From Callorhinus ursinus (lineage: Eukaryota > Chordata > Mammalia > Carnivora > Otariidae), in assembly GCF_003265705.1 (NCBI RefSeq), contig NW_020313044.1, positions 3,210,879 to 3,274,878 of the forward strand: a DNA stretch of 64,000 bases, in the 5' to 3' direction. Under the pieces are notes generated by a model that saw only the letters and a list, made by a program, of their open reading frames with translations, did not search any database and was not told the origin of the DNA. Each line of letters opens with the position of its first letter. Positions within the stretch are counted from its first letter, which is position 1. A program made the position numbers and the translations under genes. This document shows, in pieces, positions 13,364 through 26,330 of this stretch.

Positions 13364-14225
13364 TATGCCCCAAATGAAAGAACAGGACAATATCACAGCA
13401 AGAGAGCTAAATGAAATGGAGATAAGTAATGTGTCTGATAAGGAATTTAAAGCAATGGTTAGAAAGACTCATTGGATTTGAGAAGAGAGCGGAGAACCTC
13501 TGTGAGACCCTCAACAAAGAGAAAGAAAATGTAAAATGAACCAGAGATTAAGAACTCAATAACCGATATTAAAAACATATCAGAATAAATAGCCTAGAGG
13601 AGGCAGAAGAAGGAATCAGCAACCTAGAAGACAGAGTAATGGAAAGTAATCAAGCTGAACAAAAAAGAAAATAATAATAACTGAAAAGACTTTGGGAACT
13701 CAGCGACACCATCAAGTATAATAACATTCACATTACAGGGATCCCAGAAGAAGAGAGAGAAAAAGGGGCAGAAAATTTATTTGAAGAAACAGTTGAACGC
13801 TTCCCCAGTCTGGGGAAGGAAACAGAAATCCAGATGCAGAAGGCACAGACAGCCCCCAACAAAAGCAACCCAAGGAAGTCCACAGAAGGTAATTAAAATG
13901 TCATAAAGTACTGATAAAGAGAAAATTTTGAAATCATCAAGAGAAACAGTTACAAACAAGGAAAAACCCATAAGGCTATCAACTGATTTTTCAGCAGAAA
14001 CTTGGCAGGCCAGAAGGGAGTGGAATGATATAGTCAAAATGCTGAAAGAAAAAACCTGCAACCAGGTTTTTCTCTATCCAGGAAAGAGCTAAAGAATTTC
14101 CCAGAATAAAAGGAAAGATAAGAAGTTTCCCGGACACACAAAAGTTAAGGGAATTAATCACCACTAAACCAGCCCCACAAAAAATGTTAAACGGAACTTT
14201 CAATGGAAAGGAAAGACCATAAGTA
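13364..14225 (+). pseudogene. L1 ORF1 remnant
   Basis: Starts MPQMKEQDNITARELNEMEI, with a stop within about 40 codons. The RNA-binding domain is still readable from aaggctatcaactgatttttc to aaccagccccacaaaaaatg. Several frameshifts; ORF1p would be an RNA chaperone of the L1 particle. Confidence 0.75.
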
Positions 14226-14380
14226 GAAGAAAAATGGGAACCACAAAAGCAGTAAAATTAGGTTTATCTATAAAAATCAGTCAAGAGATTCACAAAATAA
14301 AAGGATGTAAAGTATGGCACCATATGCCTAAAAAAACACAGGGTGGATAGTAAAGAATGGGTTCAAACTTAAGCCTCAGT

Positions 14381-14513
14381 TTCCAACTGAACCACCCAGG
14401 CGCCCAAATTTTTTATAATTTTTAACTAATCTCTACCCCCAAAGTGGGGCTCAAACTCAAAACCCCAGGATCAAGAGTCGCAAACTCTACCAACTGAGAC
14501 AGCCAGGTGCCTC
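14381..14513 (-). mobile_element. Two stacked antisense SINEC pieces at the ORF1/ORF2 junction
   Basis: 14381-14405 is only the head of one copy (aactgaaccacccaggcgccc). 14406-14513 is a second, short antisense copy ending gacagccaggtgcctc. They lie exactly where the L1 endonuclease region is missing. Confidence 0.8.
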
Positions 14514-17051
14514 AGGAGCCGGTTCTTTGAAAATATCAACAAATTGATAAACCTTTAGCCAGACTCATAAATAAATAAGAGAAAGAGAGAGAAAAGACTC
14601 GAATAAAATCAGAAATGAAAGAGGGGAAATAACAGCCGACTCTACAGAAAGACAAAGGATTATAAGAGAATATTATGAAATATTATATGCCAACAAATTG
14701 GACAACCTAGAAGAAAAGGATAAATTCCTAGAAACATATAATCTCCCAAAACTGAATCAGGAAGAAACAAAATTTGAACAGACCAATTACCAGCAATGAA
14801 ACTGATCAAAAATAAAGAAATCCCAACAAACAAAAGCACATGACCAGACAACTTCATAGGTGAATTCTTCCAAACATTTAAAGAAGAATACCTATTCTTC
14901 TCTATTCCAAAAAATAGAAAAGGAAAGAAAACTTCCAAATTCATTCTATGACGCCAGCACTACCCTGATATCAAAACTAAATAAAGACACTACAAAAAAA
15001 GAGAACACAAGGCCATGATCTCTCATGAACATTGATGCAAAAATCCTCAACGAAATATTAGCAAATCTAATCCAACAATTCATTTAAAAAAATCATTCAC
15101 CACGATCAAGTGGGATTTATTCCCAGGATGCAAGGGTGGTTCAATATTTGCAAATCAATCATCGTGATATATCACATTAACAATAAAAGAAAAGATAAGA
15201 ACCATATGATCATTCAATAGATATAGAAAAAGCATCAAAGTATAAAACACATTCATGATGCAAACCTCGAAACAAAGTTTAGAGGAACATACCTCAACAA
15301 AATAAAGGCCATATATGAAAAACCCACAGCTAACATCATACTCAATGGTGAAAAATGGAGAGCTTTCCCCCTAAGATCAGGAACAAGGCAAGGATGTCCA
15401 CTCTCGCTACTTGTATTTAACAGAGTACTGGAAGTTCTAGCCACAGCAATCAGACAAGAAAAAGAAATAAAAGGCATCCAAATTGGTAAGGAAGAAGTGA
15501 AACTTTCAGTATCTGCAAATGACATTATACTATATACAGAAAACCCTAAAGACTCTACCAAAAAACTATTAGAACTGATAAATGACTTCTGGTAAGGCTG
15601 CAAGTCACAAAACCAAAGTACAAAAAGAAAAAACAAAAACAAAAAATCAACATACAGAAAGCCGTTGCATATCTATACACTAATAATAAAGTAGCAGAAA
15701 GAGAAGAACACAATCCCATTAACAATTGCACCAAAAATAATAAAATACCTAGGAATAAACTTAACCAAGGAGATGAAAAACCTGTACTCTGGAAACTATA
15801 AAACGCTGATCAAAGAAACTGAAGACAACACAAAATGGAAAATATATTCCATGTTCATGGACTGGAAGAACAAATATTGTTAAAATGTCCATACTACCCA
15901 AAGCAATCTACAGATTTAATGCATTCCCCATCAAAATTCTGATGGCATTTTTCACAGAACTGCAACAAAGGATCCTAAAACTTGTACAGAACCATCAAAG
16001 ACCCCAAATATCCAAAGCAATCTTGTGAAAGAACAAAGCTGGAGGTGTCATGCTTCCTGATTTTAAACTGTATTACAAAGCTATAGTAATCAAATATAGT
16101 ACTAGCCTAAAAGCAGACATAGATCAATGAAACAAAAGAGAAAGCTCAGAAATAAACCTACACATAGATGATCAATTAATTTACAGCAAGGGAACCAAGA
16201 ATATACAATGAGGAAATGACAGTCTCTTCAATAAATGGCACTGGGAAAACTGGATAGCCATATGAAAAGAATGAAACTGTGACACTATCTTACAGTATGC
16301 ACAAAAAATCAATTCAAAACGGATTAAAGACTTGAACATAAGACCTGAACCATCAAACCCCCAGAAGAAAACTTGGGCAACAAAAGCAAAAATAAATAAG
16401 GGGGACTACATCAAACCAAAAAGCTTCTACACAGCCAAGAAAATAAAATGAAGAGGCAACTTGTGAATTGGGAAGTATTTGCAAATCATATATATGATAA
16501 GGTGCTAATATCCAAAATACATAAAAAAAGAACTCTCACAATAATGAAGAAAACAACCCTCATTTAACAATGGGCAGAGATCTAAATGTACGTTTTTCCA
16601 AAGAAGAGAGATGACCAACATGTACATGAAAAGGTACTCAACATCACCAATCATTAGGGAAATGTAAATCAAACCACAATGAGATGTCACCACGAATTTT
16701 TGAGAATGACTATTATCAAAACACAAGAAATAACAAGTGTTGGCAAGGACAAGGAGAAAAGCGAAGACTTGAGCACAGTAGGTGGAAATATAAATTGTTG
16801 CAAACACTATAAAAAATAGTATGGAGGTTCCTCAAAAAATAAAAAATAGAACTACCATATGATCCAACAATTCTACTTCTAAGTATTCGTCCAAAGAAAA
16901 AGAAAACACCAGTTTGAAAAGATATGCACTCCATGCTCACTGTAGCACTATTTACAATAGCCAGGACATGGAAGCAACCTGTGTCCATTAATGGATGGAT
17001 AAAAAAAATGTGGTATATATACACAATGGAGTATAACTCAACCTTAAATCC

Positions 17052-17250
17052 TTGGGTGTCTCAGTCAGTTAAGCACCTGACCCCTGATTTCAGCTCAGGT
17101 CATGATCTCGTGGGTCGTGAGATCCCGTCAGATGTGGAGCCTGCTTAAGATTCTCTCTCTCTCCCTCTCCCTCTGCCCCTCCCCTGACCAAGCACTTGTG
17201 GTGCCCGTGCACGCTCGCTCGCTCTCTCTCTAAAAGAAACAAACGAAAAA
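17052..17250 (+). mobile_element. SINEC at the L1 3' edge
   Basis: Head ttgggtgtctcagtcag; body lacks the tRNA B box; CT tract contains gtgcacgctcgctcgctctc. Confidence 0.88.
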
Positions 17251-17608
17251 AGGTTGGGGACAAGTTGGAGACAACCTGAAAGAACCAATGGCCAAACTGG
17301 AACTATCTGAGCAACAGAATAGCACAGTTTCAGATTATAATCCAGAAATACAGCACCTAGACCTGCCATACCTTAGGCAAAAGAAATCTGCAGAACACAG
17401 TATGCTCAAATCTAACTCTGAGGGACACTGCTACATCTTAGTACTATACTGTGTTCCCCTCATCAACTACTATATTCCTAAACACACATCCCCTTCCTTT
17501 TCTGTTCCAGGGTATTTCAAGCATTATGGAAGGCTATCCACTAAGCTACCTCTACCCAAAGTCCCTCCAAGAACTCATTTATTTTCAAGGCTTCAACTTG
17601 GCTAAATG
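17251..17608. other. Unassigned stretch
   Basis: No recognisable repeat or gene. An open frame of about 100 codons here has no family resemblance and is treated as chance. Confidence 0.5.
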
Positions 17609-17664
17609 ATATCACCCCCATCAACTACAAAATATCACAAAATAATATCACCCCCATCAACTAC
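17609..17664. repeat. Tandem duplication of about 36 bp
   Basis: atatcacccccatcaactac occurs at 17609-17628 and again at 17645-17664. Confidence 0.9.
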
Positions 17665-17669
17665 ATTCT

Positions 17670-18060
17670 CTGCATCATCTGTCATTTCTACTTGTATGTT
17701 CTGCATCTCAAACTCAACATGTCCCAAATTAAACTCCTTTTATCTACCCATACCAACATTCCCTACAAGCAGTTTCCCCATTTCATTTCATATCAATGAT
17801 ACCACCACTTGCCCACTCACCTAAGTCCCAAAACCTGCAAATATCTTCCTTGTACCCTCCATATTCCCAATTTATCACTGACTCATCATTTTCTTTCATA
17901 ATGACCCTTTTCCTTTCAATTCCACTTCTGCCACCTTAACTTATGCTCTTACTATTACACTCCTGAATTACTTCAATAGCTTCCTTCTGTAGTCCCTAAT
18001 TAAACTCTCCCTAATTCATCTTACATATAGTACCAAGAGTTTTCAAGTAGCTAACCCTCA
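17670..18060 (+). mobile_element. Old LINE-type repeat remnant
   Basis: Phrases ctcaaactcaacatgtccca and cagtttccccatttcatttc belong to the same mammalian-wide family seen at 52730-54050 and 57850-58500. The family name (L2- or L1M-like) is not settled. Confidence 0.5.
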
Positions 18061-18079
18061 AATGTTGGTCACTGTAAAG

Positions 18080-18365
18080 ACTGTTGCTGACGATTTTAGT
18101 AGACACTATTGGTTGGCTACCCAATATCCATTCCTCTTCTTTGTTGAAGAGCCCACATTTTGTTTGGAGACCCTCCACTTCCCCAAGTGACTCAGGGAAG
18201 TGAATCCTGGGGTGAATCTTGATTGGTCTTACCCAATCATGGCAGTCCCATCCCCCAAGATTTAAGCCCAAGCACGTGATAAAGTTCTTGTCATGAAATG
18301 TGAGAGGTGGCCCTTTCGAAGACTTCTGGGAAAGATTTTTCTGCTCCTACAAATGTGACATAGAA
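18080..18365. other. Probable old LTR-like repeat
   Basis: ttggctacccaatatccatt and attggtcttacccaatcatgg suggest an old MaLR-type LTR, but no end is clear. Confidence 0.3.
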
Positions 18366-18380
18366 AACATGGTACTTTCT

Positions 18381-18633
18381 GGGCACCTGGGTGGCTCAGT
18401 TGGTTAAGCAACTGCCTTCGGCTCAGGTCATGATCCTGGAGTCCCGGGATCGAGTCCCACATCAGGCTCCCTGCTCAGCAGGGAGTCTGCTTCTCCCTCT
18501 GACCCTCTTTCCTCTCGTGCTCTCTGGCTCTCATTCTCTCTCTCTCAAATAAATAAATAAAATCTTAAAAAAAAAAGTAATCCAAAAAAAGAAAAGCAAA
18601 TAATATATTTAAAAAAAGAAAAGAAAAGAAAAG
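18381..18633 (+). mobile_element. SINEC with expanded A-rich tail
   Basis: Near-consensus body; tail extended to about 70 bp with (AAAAG)n. Duplication aaaayatggtactttct. Confidence 0.95.
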
Positions 18634-18769
18634 AAAATATGGTACTTTCTAACTCTAGATGTTGTCACATCTGAATGAAATATTTGGAACTCCTACAGCC
18701 AACCTGAAGATAAAGCTGGCAAGCACAAAGAGGGCAGAGGCAAGAGTAAAGAAGTGGAACTGCAGCCCA

Positions 18770-19150
18770 GCATTGGAAGCTTGATATACACAATACTGAT
18801 AAATCTCAGAAGCATTGTGCTTAATGAAAGAAACCACACAAAGGAGTACATTCTATAATGATTCCCTCTCTCTCTCTATATATATATACATACACACATA
18901 TATGTGCACTCCATATGAAGTTCTAAAATGGGCAAAATTAATCTACAGTGATACAAGTCAGATTATCAATTGCCTAGAGCAGAACTTGAGGGAGGGAAGA
19001 AATGACTTGGGAGAAGAAGGAACTTCTGATGAAAATGTTCTATATCATGACTGGAGTGATGGTTACAGTTGTCAAAATTCATCTAATTGTACTCTTAAAG
19101 ATGAGTGTATTTTACCATATATGTTATATTTCAATAAAGTTTACTTAAGA
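18770..19150 (+). mobile_element. L1M 3' UTR fragment
   Basis: agcattgtgcttaatgaaag and the terminal ttatatttcaataaagttta are typical of an old L1 3' end. It contains a TC/TA/CA microsatellite at 18865-18904. Confidence 0.7.
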
Positions 19151-20165
19151 AAATAATTAGTTCTATAGTATGCCAGACGGTTATAAATGCTATGGAGAAA
19201 AATAAAGACAAAAAAAGAGAGTACAAAAGGCAAGAAAGTGGGGGTCGAAGTATGTGCACAATTTTAAATTGGATGGTTATAAAAGGCCTCAATGCCTTTT
19301 TAACAAAGGCCTCAAGGAAGAGAAAGGTGTACGGGAGACATCTTAAAGAAGGAAGCTCCAGATGGAGAGATCAGCAACTGCAAAGCCCTTGTCTCTTTCA
19401 GTGATAACCATTTGAAGGTTTTGACTACAGTGATCAGACATGTTTTGAAAGGATCACTCTGTGCACTCAGTCAAGAAAACCTATAAAGTGGTAAGGATAG
19501 AAGCAGGGAGCCCAGATAGGAAGCAGCTGCAATAATATGATGGTAGCTGAGATCAGGATGGTGGTAAGTAGAAATGTTCAGATTCTGGACCAAATTTAAA
19601 GATAGTGTTTGCTAATGGCCTGAATGGAAGATTAAAAGAGAGGAGTTAAGGATGACTACGAGATGGAGAAGAATCAAAAAACCATCTACTGAAATGAAGA
19701 AGCTTATAGGGAGGAACTGGTTTACTTGTAAACAGTGAGAATTTTATTTTGGTCAAGTTAATTCTGAGATGCCTACCAAATGGAGATATACACTAGGCAG
19801 GTGGATATACAAGTCTGGAGTTCAGGGAAGGGGTATAAGCTAAAGATAAAAATCTGGGAGTTGCCAGTATATAAAAAGGCACTTAAAGAGATAAGCCTAG
19901 ATGAGATCACTAAGAGACTGAGTACAGACAAGAGAAGAAAAAAAAAATTCCAAAGACTGAGCCCAAGCGCAATCTAAAATTTGGAAATGGTAAAGAAAAA
20001 AATAGTAAAGGAGAATGTGAAGGAATGGCCAGTAAAATAAAAGGAAAACCAAGAGGTGATATCCTAGAAGCCAAAGGAAGAAAATGCTTCAACAAGGGAA
20101 GCAAGACCAGATGGAATAAATGCTCCTGACAGGTCAAACTAGATGAGGAATGAGAATTCACTGGA
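19151..20165. mobile_element. Old LINE-type repeat, about 1 kb
   Basis: Runs through tgctatggagaaaaataaag, tctggagttcagggaagggg, gatgagatcactaagagact and tgctcctgacaggtcaaact. This is a mammalian-wide family whose other-strand pieces occur at 17670, 52730 and 57850. The name is uncertain. Confidence 0.55.
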
Positions 20166-22339
20166 ATTATCAGAGGACCAATGTCCCTTCAGGAAACCAG
20201 GCCCATGTAAATGTCCCTTCTTCTAGATAAGTAACCCATACACTGCTAGGTTCAATTTGTACTAATTAGAAATCACTGTGTATTTTTAAATCAAACTTAT
20301 TACTTCTAAAATGAAAGCAGTAGTATGTTTATCTATTTTAAACATGATGTTTATTTTTGGTCACTATTTGGTATTCTAAGTATTCTGGTAAGTAATCACC
20401 TCTGATGTTTACCACTTTTACTCTAGCCTCATCAAACCCCAAACATATCCACATATAATCATCAAGATTTGCTACAACTTTTTCCAACATGTGATATTTA
20501 TTTTACTAGAAGGTTAAAATGTAACACCGAATGAAATATAACCATTGGACAGTAAAAATTACTATCCAGTGAGTACTGAAGGACACAAACAGAAGACTCC
20601 TGGTACAAAAGTAGAAAGTCAGAGGAATATAAATATATTCTGGCACAAATGCAAAAGACTCAGACACACATACAGGATGCGTATTGTGATTCAAATCTTT
20701 TTACCCTGAGCCAAACAATGTAAAAGGCTCAGTTTAGGGCAGTCATGCTCTTATCTATTTAAAGACACATTTTTAATACTGGGCTCTTGCTAATGTGCAG
20801 ATTTGATATGAGAACATTTCAAGTCCTCTTCAAAGCCAAGGGAACAGTGTCTTCCAAGTAATCTGGTCCATTTCAAGGTAGATAACCTTCCTCAAAACAA
20901 GAGATGGCAATGAGAGTTCCTGGCCAGGACAGTAAGAGAACATTCCCTCAGACATGTCTATTCGAACTTAAATGCTAAAAATAAACTGAGCATACATTCT
21001 TCACAAAACCACAGGCACTAATGGTGCACGCAACAAACTGCAACCCTAATCATTCCTTCTGGGCAAAGGGTATTTGTAGCTCACAGCAATTCCTGATACA
21101 AGGAATAAGGAAGAATACTAAGAATTCACTATCAAGTGTGTGTTCACATACACAGGTAGACTGACTTTCCACCTTCTAGGTCAATATTTCTTCTGAGCTC
21201 CTTTTGAATGTTTCATTAAGCAGATTATGTTCCTTGACATGACCATTCCAGTCCTCTCTCAAACAGATTAGATAGCAACTTGTTCCTAAATTTGCCATTA
21301 TGAGATAAGTGGCAGCTAAAATCAGAAAATTCTTGGTACAGCTTAAAACTGATTGTTTTTCATTTCAGAGAAATTCAGCTGAAGTCAGTTGCAGCAAACA
21401 ATTCCCCAATGACAAAGTAACATAGTTCAAGGTTACTGCTACCTTAATTTTTATTTAGATAGGAACAACAAGGTAATGGTATTTTTCACCCTTCCCTCAG
21501 TTTACTAAATCAATCCTTATCACCAACTGGGATACACTGTAGTATCCTCTTGTGTTGCTGAGTAATTGCTACTTTCATGCAACAAAAGCAGGTCTTGTTT
21601 AATCCTTTGCCAGTTTAAAGAAAAAAAAAAGTCAGGCCTTTTGATGTCAGGAAATGCAAAAGCCAAGTCCTCCAAGTAACCAAATGAATCAATTTTATTT
21701 ACATTTTTAAATCAAGTTCGAGCCTAAAATAAGTAAGGACACATTAAATAAGAATTGTATTTTAGCATGTTTGCACATCCCAAGGTAAGTATAACAGACT
21801 TCTTTTCCCTTTACAATAAACTCCTAATTAGCACAATGATTTTCGAAACTAACTTCCTGTGTTTCAGTGTGACAGTCTGGATTCTGGAGGACATGGGAGG
21901 GGAAGAAGGGAAAGAATTATTAAAAATAATCTTCTGAAGAAGAAACATAGCTATGTGATTCCTACGCAAATGTTTGCTAACTTCCCCTGGCACAAAAACA
22001 GTGATGTCATTCTACACAGCCGTACAGCAGTTATAATCAACATTTGAGTTTTTAAATCACTAACAACTTAAGGAAATTAAGAATATGACTCAAAAATCTC
22101 CTCTCCCTAGAGTACCACATCTGTGAAAGAGGAGTGTGCCCATCTGGGGTCATATACATACTCAGCATCAACAAGACTGAAGTCATTTTTCCCTGCACAA
22201 CAGAAAAGTTGTTTTTTCCCTTAGAACTCTTGAGCAATGAAAGCCAGGACTTTAAATGGCTCCGTATAAAAACACAAAAAGGGTGGGTCACATTCTATAT
22301 TAGTAAAAGCAGCTCAACATCAAGAACCCCTCTTCCTTT
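20166..22339. other. Repeat-free intronic stretch
   Basis: I see no gene, SINE or LINE. A 13-base A-run near 21620 is the only simple sequence. Confidence 0.6.
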
Positions 22340-22353
22340 AAAATGAAATCTAA

Positions 22354-22541
22354 GGGGTGCCTGAATGGCTCAGTCGTTAAGCGTCTGCCTTTGGCTCAGG
22401 TCATGGTCCCAGGATCCTGGGGTTGAGCCCATCGGGCTCCCTGCTCAGCGGGGACCTGCTTCTCCCTCTCTCACTCCCTCTAGCTTGTGTTCCCTCTCTC
22501 GCTATGTCTCTGCCAAATAAATAAATAAATCTTAAAAAAAA
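22354..22541 (+). mobile_element. SINEC, long CT-rich form
   Basis: Lacks a few bases of the B box (gttgagcccatcgggctccc). Duplication aaaatgaaatctaa. Confidence 0.95.
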
Positions 22542-24601
22542 AAAATGAAATCTAAAAAACAAAATAATTTTCAAAGGGAAGAACTCTTTAGTTATCTTTG
22601 CTTCATTTTTTCTAAGTATAAAGTAGTATACAAGGAGCTGATAAATTTGTCTGCAGTGTGCTCTCACAACAAAAGTAATGTACATTTTTTTCTCCTATAG
22701 CAAGCACTAAATAAAATATCCAAACTTGATTCCAGTAAGAATACATAACTATTTTTACTGTAACATCAACAATATTTACTGCACCAAGATTTGTGGTTTA
22801 TTTCCTAATCTAGTACAACTATTTTGTCGGCTTTAAAATGACCTCAAATTGACTGGAATACCAACTCTACAGCTACATGAAATTGTAAAATGGTTTCAAA
22901 ACTTGAGGCACCATGACTATGTCCCTTTCTATTAGTATTTAACGTAATGAAACAGAGAAAGAGCAAATATTTCAACTTGGCTTTATTAATGTCACGATTC
23001 AAATTACAGGTCAATATCCAAACTAACAATTAAAATAACAACAAAACCAACATAGTATTTTAAACAAAGGGCATTTCAAACAAGCCGTCATGAAGAATTC
23101 AGATTACTACATCCTAAATAGTTGGAAAGTTACTCAACTGTTTAGATTTTTGTTGTTGATATTAATCTGTTACCTATCAGGAATACATCTACTGTTTTTA
23201 CTTTCTACCTGTGCCACATTTATCTTAGGTTTTACACTTCTAGATCTTTCAACCATTAGAGATCAACCATCAAATTACTTCAACAAGTAGAAATAGCAAC
23301 ACCGCTCCCAAACAGCAATTTCTGCATTGCTAGACACTTATCTAGTTGGTAGATTTATACCATTGTTCATTCTTAGTTCCTTAAATGTAAAAAATACCCA
23401 CAGAATGGTGGCATACCTCTAAATTGGTTTAAATATGGTACAAAGTTATTTTTAGTTAGGTTCAAGTTTTAAAAAGGCACTAATCATTCTTCTCAAAGGC
23501 TAATCTACTCAAGTTCCTCCCATATTAAAAAAATTAAAAGCTTAATTTATCTCTTTTGGAAAAAAGAAGTTTATGTAATGCTCAAGTAAAAGGATATTAA
23601 AATTATAGAATAATAAACCTGACCTCAGGGTGAGGATCATACCTAGGGTTCATAAAAGTAAGTCTGACATTTATTCTAATGATGGTCCTTTCAAATACCA
23701 GCATGGTTAAATGTCCTTTACATACACTTTCAAATATAATTCTTATTTTTAAAAATACTCTTATTTTCTAGTGTGCAAAGTAAAAGGGAAGAAAACCCCC
23801 ATAAACCATTATAAACTGGTTCTTATTCAGGAAAAAAAAAAGATACAAGAAACATTCATGCAGTATTTGAGAACTATGTCTATTCCCTCCTTGCATGCTA
23901 GAAAGATGCAAAGACAAACACTTGCAAACTATTCAGACAGATCATTCCACAGTTGTAACTTTCATCATAGTTCTCAAAGCAGTATGGTGAGGTCAGCTCA
24001 CAAACAGCTTAAGTAGCCAAACCAGAAATTGGTGGTAGTAGTATCAGGCTACATAACAGCCTCTCCAAAGAATATGAAGTAAGAGAACTAAAATGTGCTG
24101 GCAACACGCCAAGAGACTGGATGGCATATGGCTTTGAGCAATGAATACGCAGAGCTCACAGTATATAGCAATTCATCATCTCTTACCCTATAGCCCGATT
24201 TTCCTTGTTTAAAACCACAATTAGCCATATATAAGAGGTATTTAATACTACCAAATTTCTCCATACTTGTGACTTGAAAGACATTTGGGCTGGCAAGATT
24301 TGGTTAAATTAAATACATACCCTATAAAGGAAAATCTGATTTCCATCCTATATGAAAATGAGGAAGGTAAAAGATATACTGTTATATTGATATTATTCCG
24401 CATAGAATAGCCTTTATTCTTTAAGGACTATACTGCTCTCAGCATAATTCCAAAGGCTTAGGTTCTTCTATACTGTCAGTTTTGAATGAACATCTCTGCA
24501 ACTGGTTGGCATTTAGAATTAGTCAACTTTCTCAGTAGATTTAATAAAGAATTAATACTGTCCAACCAAAGGACATAATTTTGGTCAGAAACAACTCCTC
24601 T

Positions 24602-25147
<546 letters not shown>

Positions 25148-25345
25148 AACTCCTCTGACCTTAGTCAAAATACATTACTTTTACAATTTCACCTTTGTTG
25201 AATCATATTCTAAAACAGAATAAAAAAGCCTAATTCTTAATTGTGCAACTTTCCAAACATATTTTCTTTCTAAAGAAATAAAAGAAAATGCAGTTATTTT
25301 AGGCAAGAGAAAGAATCATACTCATTTCAAATCAAGACACATTTA

Positions 25346-25530
25346 AAGATTTTTTTTTTTTAATTTGACAGAGAGACAGCAAGAGAGGGAACACAAGCAG
25401 GGGGAGTGGGAGAGGAAGAAGCAGGCTTCCCGCTGAGCAGAGAGCCCGATGTGGGGCTCAATCCCAGGACCCTGGGACCATGACCTGAGCCGAAGGCAGA
25501 CGCTTAACAACTGAGCCACCCAGGCGCCCC
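25346..25530 (-). mobile_element. SINEC, antisense, near-consensus
   Basis: Ends exactly with gagccacccaggcgcccc. 17-bp duplication aaatcaagayacattta (25329-25345 and 25531-25547). Confidence 0.96.
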
Positions 25531-25549
25531 AAATCAAGATACATTTAAC

Positions 25550-26330
25550 ACCTATTTTGTGTCAGACATTATGTTGAGAACTGAGGAAACAAAGACAAAT
25601 ATGTATGTACATGGTCTCACAGAGCTGACGATCTAGCTGAGGAAAATGACCCATTTAGAAATCAATCATCTCTCTTTCTCTGCTGTACTAGCTACAGGAA
25701 CAAAAGCTCTGGCATCACCCAGGGAAGTGTGGAATAAGTCTGCCAGGGAGAACCGAAAAATCTTCAAAGATGAGCTATGTCTTGAAGGATAAGAATTTCA
25801 CAAGGGCAAGAGGATACTTCAGGCCAAGGACAGAACGAGCAAAAGCAAGAACATGTGTGACAAAACCCTGTGGCAAAAGTAGGGATAACCATTTCTGGAA
25901 CATATGCTACTTACTACTCTTCTACCTTCACCCATGACAGACATTACTAATCAATCAAAACATGTTTAAAGCCCACATGAAACTCAAACTCCTTCTCAAC
26001 AGAAAACCCAAAATCAATGCAAGAAGTTAAGTCCATGACATGAAACTTATGTGCTATCCTGAGCCTGGGAATAGAAAGTGGCAGGACTTGAGGCTAGGGG
26101 GTTACATTAATAATGGACAGATTATGAATGAATACTAGGCTAATAAGTTTAGATTTTATCCTGTGGGCAAGAGATCAAAGAATTTTATGAAAAATATGGA
26201 CGTGATCAATTCCGGCAGAAGTACGAAGACTGCATTTGGACAGACAGAATAAAGGCAGAAAGAAAATTAAGATGCTATTGCAATAATCTAGGCAAGATAC
26301 AATGAAGCCTGAATTTCAGCAATGGCAAAA
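25550..26330. mobile_element. Old LINE-type repeat remnants
   Basis: attatgttgagaactgagga, gacgatctagctgagg, tagattttatcctgtgggca and gctattgcaataatctaggc follow the same old family as 19151-20165, in the same orientation. Confidence 0.5.

Larger units (their letters stand above)
11736..17050 (+). mobile_element. Long carnivore L1 with 5' UTR, ORF1 and partial ORF2
   Basis: It starts ggggcactggggagacttca ... agatggtggaatagg, a carnivore L1 5' UTR. A GC-richer 1.6-kb UTR follows, then a degenerate ORF1 from about 13364. ORF2 resumes only at 14514, between endonuclease and reverse transcriptase, and continues to the C-terminal region near 17043. The endonuclease segment is absent and SINE pieces sit at the junction. 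RT-region text such as ccaggatgcaagggtggttcaata is clear. No intact frame remains, and the canonical 3' UTR is missing. Confidence 0.88.

Noticed and set aside
15253..15642. 129-codon open frame on the minus strand
   Set aside because: It is the antisense of L1 reverse-transcriptase sequence; the hydrophobic look comes from A-rich sense DNA read backwards.
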